The translations under genes and the position numbers were made by a program. Source: Croceibacterium ferulae (GTDB lineage Bacteria; Pseudomonadota; Alphaproteobacteria; Sphingomonadales; Sphingomonadaceae). From it: a stretch of 64,000 bases of DNA. Numbering within the stretch: the stretch's first letter is position 1; every line of letters begins with the position of its first letter. The stretch spans positions 1 to 64,000 of the forward strand of contig NZ_QZVQ01000003.1 in NCBI RefSeq assembly GCF_003660445.1. Direction: 5' to 3'. This document shows, piece by piece, positions 26,817-34,218 of this stretch. The notes under the pieces are model-generated. The model saw only the letters and a list, made by a program, of their open reading frames with translations. It was not told the DNA's origin and made no database searches.

Positions 26817-28037
26817 CTAGCCAGCCAGGCTTCGGCTGTCGGCACCTGGCGGTACAGGGGCCGATCTGGGCGGATCCTGCGGCTTGGTCCCGTTCAGGAA
26901 GAGGTTCGACCACACGTTCAGCCGGGCGAGGCGATAGCACAGATAGCTGATCAGGAACGTCAGCGTCACGATGAGCGAGAATTCGACCGCAATCGGCCAG
27001 TCTACCGTGAACATGGCAATGCCCAGCAGCTTCAGCACCGGTTGATGGACGATGTAGATGGCCATCGCGCCCGCCACCAGGGTGGTGACGACCCGGTTCG
27101 GGCGATCGAACCAGCGCCGGGCTCCGCTCAACACCACATGCGCCATCAGCACGCCCGAAAAGGCGCCCAGGAAGCTGGTCACCGCCTTGCCGATATTGCT
27201 GCTTCCGCCATAGGTCCGGTCGACATAGCAGATGATCCCGACGGCGATGGCTGCCCCGGCCCACAGCACGGGCCGCGGCCTGGTGAAAGCCTCCAGCACC
27301 GCGGGCGCGCGCGACAGAACCATGCCGCCGACAAAATATGGCACGAAGACAAGGAAGTCGATCAGCGACACCAAGGTTGCGAGCTGGTTATCATACAGGC
27401 CGGTGACGCTCATGAAGACGCGGGTGGCCACCCAGTATGATCCGGCACCGGTCATGAAGAGCAGCAGCACGGGGGTCAGGTGCCGGTTGGTGAACTCGAC
27501 CGCCCTGGCCGGTACCTGAAGGTGCTGCAGCTTCGGCCACAGATAATGGGCCGCTGCCGCCAGTGCCGAATATTCCAGCACCACGACCAGGAACCACAGG
27601 TGACTCAGCCAATGTCGCCCGGGGGTTGTCAGCAGCGTCAGGAAGCTCCGGCTCGCCTGCTCCATGTCCCGCGGTTGCGCCGCTTCCATGCCATAGGCCG
27701 TGATCCACATCTGCAGGATGTTGATGAGCAATATGCCGGCGAGCAGCGGAGCCCCGAGGCGGATGACACGGTCCTTGAGCCACTGGTCCGGCGATCTACG
27801 TGCCAGAAGAAGGCCGGCGAAGTAACCGCTGACCAGGAAGAAAGCCTGCATCCGAAACGAGTGGATCGATACTTCCAGATATTCGAGGGCCACCGAGTTA
27901 TCGACCGTATAGATGCCGAAGCCAGGGGTCACATAGATCAAAGCCGAATGGAACGGGATACCCAGGAACATCAAGAATGCCCGGGCCACATCCCAATATG
28001 CTTGCCGCGCGCTGGCCTTGCTCGGTAGAACGGTCAT
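26817..28037 (-). CDS. Acyltransferase family membrane protein, OpgC-like
   Basis: A 406-residue polytopic protein of the acyltransferase-3 superfamily, with the N-terminal ARQAYWDVARAFLMFLGIPFH segment and its histidine, then SFRMQAFFLVSGYFAG, and RVIRLGAPLLAGIL. About ten helices follow. The profile is closest to the MdoC/OpgC branch, which O-succinylates or acylates periplasmic glucans. It is separated from the EPS locus by more than 8 kb and transcribed alone, convergent with msrB with only five bases between the two genes. The substrate might be a periplasmic glucan or another envelope sugar. It is the third acyltransferase-3 type gene in this window. Confidence 0.85.
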   Translation of the reverse strand: MTVLPSKASARQAYWDVARAFLMFLGIPFHSALIYVTPGFGIYTVDNSVALEYLEVSIHSFRMQAFFLVSGYFAGLLLARRSPDQWLKDRVIRLGAPLLAGILLINILQMWITAYGMEAAQPRDMEQASRSFLTLLTTPGRHWLSHLWFLVVVLEYSALAAAAHYLWPKLQHLQVPARAVEFTNRHLTPVLLLFMTGAGSYWVATRVFMSVTGLYDNQLATLVSLIDFLVFVPYFVGGMVLSRAPAVLEAFTRPRPVLWAGAAIAVGIICYVDRTYGGSSNIGKAVTSFLGAFSGVLMAHVVLSGARRWFDRPNRVVTTLVAGAMAIYIVHQPVLKLLGIAMFTVDWPIAVEFSLIVTLTFLISYLCYRLARLNVWSNLFLNGTKPQDPPRSAPVPPGADSRSLAG

Positions 28038-28316
28038 GGCACTCTCTGCGTAATCGTGAACACTACTCAGAGCGTGCCGGCTGCAAGCTCATTCATGCTC
28101 CCGCCCCCTCGTCGCGTCGAACCGATGTGTTGCGGCGCAGCATAGTTCAGAATCTATTGTAGGTCTAAGGAGTAATTGTGTTTGCCGGACCACATTCGGC
28201 GGCCGCATCGAACCGTAAGGCAGTCGCCCGGCGTGAACGGCGTGGAAACCGCTCGCCGTTGACGACCGGCTCCTGCAGAGCACCGCCGGAAATCGGATGC
28301 GTGACGGACAGGCGGC

Positions 28317-28401
28317 TGGTGCGGGCGGCGGGACTCGAACCCGCACATCCAAGGGATAGGGGATTTTAAGTCCCCGGCGTCTACCATTCCGCCACGCCCG
28401 C
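28317..28401 (-). tRNA. tRNA-Leu (anticodon TAA)
   Basis: Read on the minus strand, 5'-GCGGGCG pairs with CGCCCGC at the 3' side, followed by discriminator A and an encoded CCA (28317-28319). The anticodon arm GGGGA-CTTAAAA-TCCCC gives anticodon TAA (complement of 28366-28368), reading UUA leucine codons. The T arm GCGGG-TTCGAGT-CCCGC is perfect, and a class II long variable arm is present (85 bases in all), as required for tRNA-Leu. UUA is rare in such a GC-rich genome. Confidence 0.96.
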
Positions 28402-28451
28402 AATGGCGGGGGCTTAATCAACGCCGGCGGCAATGGCCAGCGGCGGCGCGC

Positions 28452-28733
28452 CTAGTCGGTATTCAGCCGCTCACGCATTTCCTTGCCCGGCTTGAAGTAG
28501 GGGACGCGCTTCGCAGGAACGTCCACCGCGTCGCCCGTGCGCGGATTGCGCCCGGTGCGGGCTTCGCGCGCGCGCGTGGTGAAGGTGCCGAAGCCGCGCA
28601 GTTCCACCCGCCCCCCTTCGGCAAGGCGCGCGGCAATCTCGTCAAAGAAGATGTCGACGATCTGTTCGACCTCCTCCACCCGCAATTCGGGATTGTCAGT
28701 CGCCAGCGCCTCGACCAGTTCGGAGCGGATCAT
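28452..28733 (-). CDS. ihfB: Integration host factor subunit beta
   Basis: A 93-residue DNA-bending protein of the HU/IHF family. [11 protein letters not shown] opens the dimerisation helices, [12 protein letters not shown] is the family strand, and [23 protein letters not shown] is the DNA-contacting beta arm with the intercalating proline. The FGTF-T-R and [10 protein letters not shown] details point to IHF-beta more than HU. ATG 28733 was chosen over an in-frame upstream codon at 28778, since IHF-beta homologues begin at MIRSEL. Located beside tRNA-Leu. It forms a heterodimer with IHF-alpha encoded elsewhere and acts as a nucleoid protein and transcription co-factor. Confidence 0.93.
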   Translation of the reverse strand: MIRSELVEALATDNPELRVEEVEQIVDIFFDEIAARLAEGGRVELRGFGTFTTRAREARTGRNPRTGDAVDVPAKRVPYFKPGKEMRERLNTD

Positions 28734-28927
28734 TGCTTTCCCCTTGGCGCAGCGCCGGACGATGTACCGCCCGACCATGCGTGACCACCAGAATGACGAC
28801 CCCCGCCGTCAGCCCATCACGTTGCCGTGCCGTAACTTGCCAAAAATCAAGCGAACAGGCAACGAACTTTGCCAAGCAGTCCCACTGCCGGACATCCTTG
28901 AACCCGCGCGACAACATGCCGCAAGGA

Positions 28928-29266
28928 TCAGGCCGGGTCCAGCAGTTCCGCCAGCCCGATGCCCAGCCGATCCATCCGGTCGCGGATGACCGGCCATTCG
29001 GCCTGCAGGAAGATCGCGCGTTCTGCCGCCAGCAGGGCATCGGCCGCGCCTTCGCGCACGAACATGCCCACGCCGCGCTGCACGCGAATCAGTCCGTCCG
29101 CCTGGAACTGCTGATAGGCCTTGGCCACCGTCAGCGGATTGGCGCCCTGCTGCGCGGCAAAGGCGCGCACCGATGGCAGCATGGCCCCTTCGGCATAGCG
29201 CCCGTCGATGATCGCGGCGGCGATCTCTTCCCGCAGGCGCAGATAGACGGGGCGGCTGTCCGGCAT
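28928..29266 (-). CDS. GntR-family regulator, small YtrA-like
   Basis: A 112-residue transcription factor. MPDSRPVYLRLREEIAAAI starts the winged helix-turn-helix, GAMLPSVRAFAAQQGANPLTVAKAYQ is the recognition helix region, and GLIRVQRGVGMFV is the wing. The C-terminal part is only about 40 residues, far shorter than FadR or HutC ligand domains, and fits the YtrA subgroup, which often controls neighbouring transporters. It is divergent from the POT peptide transporter gene, with about 170 bases between the two starts. Regulation of that transporter is therefore a reasonable guess. ATG 29266 is used; an in-frame codon at 29302 would add a short unconserved tail. Confidence 0.87.
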   Translation of the reverse strand: MPDSRPVYLRLREEIAAAIIDGRYAEGAMLPSVRAFAAQQGANPLTVAKAYQQFQADGLIRVQRGVGMFVREGAADALLAAERAIFLQAEWPVIRDRMDRLGIGLAELLDPA

Positions 29267-29436
29267 GGGTGCTGCAGTGCCATAATACAGCGCGGCAGGC
29301 AAGAACCGCGCCCTTTATGTCCAGCCGGTTACGCGGTGGTTACAGGGGCAACGAACATCTTGGCATTCGGCGCAGCGGCGTTAGGGTGCGCGGTTTCAGG
29401 CTGCAACGGCAGCACGCAACAGGGACACAGCAGCGC

Positions 29437-31023
29437 ATGGCATCAGCCCCACTCCGATCGGCAGACGAAGGCGGCACGATCTTGGGCCATCCCAAGGGCC
29501 TGTTCATCCTGTTCTTCGCCGAAATGTGGGAGCGTTTCTCCTATTACGGCATGCGCGCGCTGCTGATCCTGTACCTGACGAAGCACTGGCTGTTCTCCGA
29601 CGGCGAGGCCGGCGTGATCTACGGCGCCTATACGGCGCTGGTCTACATCACCCCGGTGCTGGGCGGATATCTGGCGGACCGTTACCTGGGGCAGCGCAAG
29701 GCGGTGCTGTATGGCGCGGTGCTGCTGACCTTCGGCCACCTGCTGATGGGCTTCGAAGGCGATGGCGGACAGGATCCGGCCGCGCTCAACCTGTTCTGGC
29801 TGGCGCTGGCCTTCATCATCGTGGGGTCGGGCTTCCTGAAGGCCAACATCTCCGTGATCGTCGGATCGCTGTACCCCCGCACCGACAAGCGCCGTGATCC
29901 GGCCTACACGATCTTCTACATGGGCATCAATCTGGGCGCTTTCCTGGGCTCGCTGCTGTGCGGCTATATCGGGGAGACCTGGGGCTGGTCCTACGGCTTC
30001 GGCCTGGCCGGCTTCGGCATGCTGCTGGGCCTGGTGGTGTTCGTGATCGGCAAGCCGCTGCTGATGGGCCGGGGGGAGCCGCCGGCCGTACTGCGCAAGA
30101 GCCTGGAATGGTCGCTTTACGCCGTGGGCCTGGTGGCCGTGGTCGCCTGCTGGTGGATGGTCCAGAACCAGAGCGTCGTGGGTACGCTGCTGGGTGTGTT
30201 CGGCGGCATCCTGGTGCTGTATGTCCTGGGCACCGCCGTCATCAAGCTGCCGGCGGAGGACCGCGACCGGATCTTCGCCGCGATGTTCCTGATCGTCGCG
30301 TCCATCGTGTTCTGGGCGCTGTTCGAACAGGCCGGCAATTCGCTGAACCTGTTCACCGACCGCCATGTGGATCGCGTCATCTTCGGCTGGCAGATGCCCG
30401 CATCGATGTTCCAGTCGCTGAACGCGGCCTATATCTTCATGCTCGCGCCGCTGTTCGCCTGGGCGTGGACCGCGCTGGGGCGTCGGGGGGCGGAGCCGTC
30501 CGCTCCGTTCAAGTTCGGCCTGGGCATCGTGCAAGTCGGCATCGGCTTCCTGGTGCTGGTCTGGGGCGCCAACGCGGCTGGCGCGGGTGCCGCGGTGCCC
30601 GTGCTGTTCATCTTCCTGATCTATCTGCTGCACACGACCGGAGAGCTGTGCCTGTCGCCTGTCGGCCTGTCGGCCATGAACCGGCTGGCACCGGCGCACA
30701 TGGCCTCGCTGATCATGGGCACCTGGTTCTTCGCGTCGGCCACCGGCAATTTCGCCGCCGGCCTGATCTCCGCCGCAGCGGGGGGCGAAGGGCTGGAGGG
30801 CGAGGAAGCCGGCAGGGAGCTGGTGCTGGGCGTCTATTCCAATGTGGGCTGGTACGCGATCGGCATCGGCGTGGTGGTGCTGGTGATCTCCCCCCTGATC
30901 AAGCGGCTGATGCACCTCGACACGCTGCAGGACGCCTCCGCCGTCGACCATGCCATGCTGGGCGAGGACGAGCTGGCCGAACCCATCGGTGCCGGCATCC
31001 ACCCGGGTGTGAAGCGGCCCTGA
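29437..31023 (+). CDS. POT/PTR2-family proton-coupled peptide transporter
   Basis: A 528-residue inner-membrane oligopeptide symporter. The family signature EMWERFSYYGMRALL lies near residue 27-41, with the ExxER proton-coupling motif, and is followed by GGYLADRYLGQRKAVL, FLKANISVIVGSLY and LFEQAGNSLNLF. About fourteen membrane helices are visible, which matches bacterial POT proteins such as DtpT. ATG 29437 was chosen since family similarity begins there; the frame is open for 56 codons upstream with no family resemblance. Divergent from a small GntR regulator. Likely imports di- and tripeptides. Confidence 0.93.
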   Translation: MASAPLRSADEGGTILGHPKGLFILFFAEMWERFSYYGMRALLILYLTKHWLFSDGEAGVIYGAYTALVYITPVLGGYLADRYLGQRKAVLYGAVLLTFGHLLMGFEGDGGQDPAALNLFWLALAFIIVGSGFLKANISVIVGSLYPRTDKRRDPAYTIFYMGINLGAFLGSLLCGYIGETWGWSYGFGLAGFGMLLGLVVFVIGKPLLMGRGEPPAVLRKSLEWSLYAVGLVAVVACWWMVQNQSVVGTLLGVFGGILVLYVLGTAVIKLPAEDRDRIFAAMFLIVASIVFWALFEQAGNSLNLFTDRHVDRVIFGWQMPASMFQSLNAAYIFMLAPLFAWAWTALGRRGAEPSAPFKFGLGIVQVGIGFLVLVWGANAAGAGAAVPVLFIFLIYLLHTTGELCLSPVGLSAMNRLAPAHMASLIMGTWFFASATGNFAAGLISAAAGGEGLEGEEAGRELVLGVYSNVGWYAIGIGVVVLVISPLIKRLMHLDTLQDASAVDHAMLGEDELAEPIGAGIHPGVKRP

Positions 31024-31027
31024 CCGC

Positions 31028-32278
31028 TCAGCCGAGCAGCGCGGCGATCTGCTGCGCTGCCAGCACGGCGAACAGCAGCGCCGATCCGGCCAGCGCGCCA
31101 TTGGCCCACCAGCCATTGCGCGCCTCGGCCGGCAGCCGGGCCGAGTTGTTCAGCAGCAGCAGCGTGACGGCGAGGAACGGCATGAACAGCGCGCCGAACG
31201 CGCCATAGATCACCACCAGCAGCAGCGGCCGTTCGGCAAACAGCAGCAGCATGGGCGGGAAGGTCAGCCACAGCAGGTAGAAGCGGTAGGCGCCGCTGCC
31301 TTCCCCATTGCTGACGGCGTGATCCGCGCCCGGCTCGCCACCCCGCAGCTGGTACCACCAGTCGGCGAAGAACAGGCTCATCCCCTGCCACACGCCCAGC
31401 AGGCTGGACAGCGAAGTGGCGGCGAAGCCGACCAGGAACACCACCGCCACCACCGGCCCGAACCGCGCGGCCAGCACGTCCGACAGGCCCAGCAGCCCGC
31501 GATCGCTGTCCTCCAGCGCGGTGCCCGCGGCATGCAGCAGTTCCGCCCCCACGATCATCATGGCGATGACGAACAGACCGGTCACTGCATAGGCGATCGT
31601 GTTGTCGAACCGCATCATCGGCAGCCAGGCCGGCCCGCGCCAGCCTTTAGCCTGCGTCCAGTAGCCATAGGCTGCGGTGGTGATAGTGCCGCCCACCCCG
31701 CCGATCAGCCCCAGCGTGTAGAACAGCGAGCCTTCTGGCAGCCGCCCCGTCATGCCGCCCAGCAGATCGGGCAGGCGCGGCGCGACCAGCACGGCAAGGC
31801 CGACCATGATGACGAACATCATCGCCACCAGCACCTTCATCACTGCCTCGAACACGCCGTAACGGTTCAGCGACACGAAGATCAGGCCGAAGATCCCCGC
31901 CAGCACCGCCCAGGCACCCAGGGGCAGGACGGGGAACAGGGCCGCCAGCGGCAGCGCGGTCGCACTCATCGCCGTGGCGCCGTAGATAAAGCCCCAGATC
32001 AGCACGTAGATGCCGAAATACCAGCTGGTCCACCGCCCCAGCGATCGCCAGCCGGCCAGGATGGTCGATCCGGTAGCCAGGTGATAGCGCGCCGATCCTT
32101 CGGACAGGGCGATCTTCACCAAGCAGCCGATCACCGCCGCCCACAGCAGGTCATACCCGAAGCGCGATCCGGCGATCAGCGTCGCCACCAGATCGCCCGC
32201 GCCGACACCCGTGGCCGCGACCACCAGCCCCGGCCCCAGCGCCTTCAGCCGGCCGGAACCGGTCGGCGGGGCATTCAT
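31028..32278 (-). CDS. Nramp-related membrane transporter with altered metal site
   Basis: A 416-residue protein of the Nramp/SLC11 superfamily with about eleven membrane helices. The first helix KALGPGLVVAATGVGAGDL aligns with the usual GPGFL..DPGN segment, but the metal-binding DPGN is replaced by GAGD. The helix-6 methionine motif is likewise absent (TITTAAYGYWTQ in its place). Standard Mn/Fe transport through the canonical site is therefore doubtful; related Nramp-like proteins move other cations or use another mechanism. Its ATG overlaps the stop of the upstream hglS-like gene by four bases, so both are coupled. It converges with the POT gene. Substrate unknown. Confidence 0.85.
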   Translation of the reverse strand: MNAPPTGSGRLKALGPGLVVAATGVGAGDLVATLIAGSRFGYDLLWAAVIGCLVKIALSEGSARYHLATGSTILAGWRSLGRWTSWYFGIYVLIWGFIYGATAMSATALPLAALFPVLPLGAWAVLAGIFGLIFVSLNRYGVFEAVMKVLVAMMFVIMVGLAVLVAPRLPDLLGGMTGRLPEGSLFYTLGLIGGVGGTITTAAYGYWTQAKGWRGPAWLPMMRFDNTIAYAVTGLFVIAMMIVGAELLHAAGTALEDSDRGLLGLSDVLAARFGPVVAVVFLVGFAATSLSSLLGVWQGMSLFFADWWYQLRGGEPGADHAVSNGEGSGAYRFYLLWLTFPPMLLLFAERPLLLVVIYGAFGALFMPFLAVTLLLLNNSARLPAEARNGWWANGALAGSALLFAVLAAQQIAALLG

Positions 32279-33585
32279 GCCAGCCGCGCCAGCGCTTCCG
32301 TGGCGGAGCGTTCCTGCGCGGCCTGGTACAAGACGAAGGGGTCCAGCACGGCGCGGCCCAGCGCCTCCTCGAACGCCGCCTGCGATCCGCCGGCGGCATA
32401 GCTGTCCGCGGCATCGCCTGCCCCCAGATTGGAGCGGAAGATGCCGGCCGCGCTGACCGGCAGGAAATCCTCATATGTCAGCGGCGCCAAGGTGACGAAC
32501 CCGTCCGCCAGCGCCTGCCCGATGCTGGTGGCGCGGCCCGGTCGATCGGTGGGCAGGAACTGCGCATAGGCCAGCCCCTGTTCGTACAAGGCGGTGAAAT
32601 CGTCGGGGAAGGTGGCAAAGGCATCATCCTCCCCATCGCCCGCCCGGGCGAGGCAGCGGTCGTACAGCGCGCGACCCGCCGGGGTCAGCGCGGCGCCGCG
32701 CTGCTCGATCTCGCCGAAGCGGGCGGTGTGCTGCGCGGGTGCGTCATTGCCGCCGGTCGGCACGAACGTCTCGGACAGCGCATGGAAGCTGGTCTGTCGC
32801 AGCAGGATCGGCACGGCCCGGCGCGGTGGCCCTTCGATGCTGGCCTTCGCCGCCATGCCGCGGCGCTGCATCTCCGCCTGTGCGGCGTCGATATCTAGCG
32901 TGCGCGGGGTCAGGTGGTTGATGTGCGGCCCGGGAAAGGCGACGATATCCGCCACCAGCCGGTGCTGCGCCAGCAACGCCTGATAGGTCGCCGCATCCAC
33001 GATCGCGCGGCCCTGCCAGCGGAACGTCTCCAGCGCGGCGGCAACGAAACGCTCGGCCTGGCTCGGGCGCAGGCCGCCCTCCCGCTCCGCCTGTTCGACC
33101 AGCGCCAGGCATGCCTCCGACACGATGCGCCGGCCGGCCAGGATCGCCGCCGCCTGCTCCCGCAGGGCCGCATCCCCGATCAGCTCCAGCCGCAGCAGGG
33201 AGGTGAACACGCGAAACGGGCTGGCGGCCAGCTCCGCCGGGTCGGTCGCGCGGAAGGCGGTGGAGTGGACCGGGATGCCGGCGGGGGCGAGGTCGTAGTA
33301 GCCCACCGGCGCCATGCCCATGACCGCGAACACCCGTGCCAGCAATTGCAGTTCCGCCGCGGTGCCGACGCGGATGGCGCCGTGCCGCTCCTCGCCCAGC
33401 CGCGCATGTTCTCCGCTGGCGCTCAATTGCCGGTCCAGGTCCGGGTCGCGCGCCAGCACGGTGTCGTTCACCGCCGCCACGATCTCCAGCAGGTCGCCAT
33501 AAAGCGGCACCTCCGCCCGATACATGGCCGACATTGCGGCGGAGAAGGCGGCACGAATGGCGGCGGGGGCGACGGTCTGGTCCAT
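32275..33585 (-). CDS. 2-oxoadipate dioxygenase/decarboxylase, HglS-like (DUF1338)
   Basis: A 436-residue cytoplasmic enzyme of the DUF1338 family, whose characterised member HglS of Pseudomonas putida converts 2-oxoadipate to D-2-hydroxyglutarate in D-lysine breakdown with Fe(II) and oxygen. The residues described for that enzyme are in register: His68 and Arg72 in ERHGAIRVG, His224 in HINHLTPR, and Glu294 in GEIEQRG. GIPVHSTAFR is another family segment. Length is normal. The gene heads a two-gene unit with the Nramp-like transporter, overlapping it by four bases. No other lysine-catabolic gene was found in the window. Confidence 0.85.
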   Translation of the reverse strand: MDQTVAPAAIRAAFSAAMSAMYRAEVPLYGDLLEIVAAVNDTVLARDPDLDRQLSASGEHARLGEERHGAIRVGTAAELQLLARVFAVMGMAPVGYYDLAPAGIPVHSTAFRATDPAELAASPFRVFTSLLRLELIGDAALREQAAAILAGRRIVSEACLALVEQAEREGGLRPSQAERFVAAALETFRWQGRAIVDAATYQALLAQHRLVADIVAFPGPHINHLTPRTLDIDAAQAEMQRRGMAAKASIEGPPRRAVPILLRQTSFHALSETFVPTGGNDAPAQHTARFGEIEQRGAALTPAGRALYDRCLARAGDGEDDAFATFPDDFTALYEQGLAYAQFLPTDRPGRATSIGQALADGFVTLAPLTYEDFLPVSAAGIFRSNLGAGDAADSYAAGGSQAAFEEALGRAVLDPFVLYQAAQERSATEALARLA

Positions 33586-33617
33586 GCCCGCATGTCTAGC
33601 GCGTCAGGCGCGGCCGG

Positions 33618-34112
33618 TCACATCCTTACGCTGGCGGTCGTCAGATCCGCCGCGGCCAGGATGACGATGCCGGTCAGCGCCACGAACATCTGCGGCCCGC
33701 GCAGCCGTGCGAAATAGCGCGGGGCCATGCCGTGACGGGCAGCCCGCGGATCGAACAGTAGGACGGTCAGGTACCCTGCGAACAGCAACAGCCAGGACAG
33801 GAACGGCGCCGCCCCGATCGGCAGCATCGGCAAGGCCAGCGCCAGCACGCCGCAGACGAAGCGCACCAGCATGGCCGCCAGCTGCGCCGGGCGCGGCCCG
33901 CCTTCCGTGAAGAAGCTGAGCCCGCGGGCGACGCCGGCCAGGAACAGCAGGATCGCCGCCGTCCACAGCCGCCCGGCCAAGATCGCCGCCGGCCAGCCCG
34001 CCCAGCCCAGCAGGCCCAGTGCGACGATCAGGCCGGCCGGGCCGAACGCCAGCACCGCCGATAGCGGCGGCGTCCGGTCAGGTGTGTCGTTGCGCGGGGC
34101 AGGTGAGGTCAT
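33618..34112 (-). CDS. DUF3429-family membrane protein
   Basis: A 164-residue protein with about five hydrophobic helices and short loops, matching the small DUF3429 family in size and in its GPAGLIVALGLLGW and SFFTEGGPRPAQ segments, ending LTGIVILAAADL. Its molecular function is unknown. ATG 34112 leaves the expected length; the frame is open further upstream but without similarity. It is followed after about 30 bases by hglS-like on the same strand and may share a transcript, though the overlap pattern seen between hglS and the transporter is absent. It is divergent from the GGDEF-EAL gene. Confidence 0.75.
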   Translation of the reverse strand: MTSPAPRNDTPDRTPPLSAVLAFGPAGLIVALGLLGWAGWPAAILAGRLWTAAILLFLAGVARGLSFFTEGGPRPAQLAAMLVRFVCGVLALALPMLPIGAAPFLSWLLLFAGYLTVLLFDPRAARHGMAPRYFARLRGPQMFVALTGIVILAAADLTTASVRM

Positions 34113-34218
34113 GCAGACAGGAAATGCGCCCGCCAACATTCGTTTCCGTCGCGCGACCTTTCGTGAAATAAGATGGACCCAACCATCAAGAGAGTGGGCC
34201 TGCAATTCTGGATCCGGC

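Noticed and set aside
28038-28316. Search for a small gene or RNA between the OpgC-like gene and tRNA-Leu
   Set aside because: No convincing open frame or RNA structure found; probably only promoter sequence.
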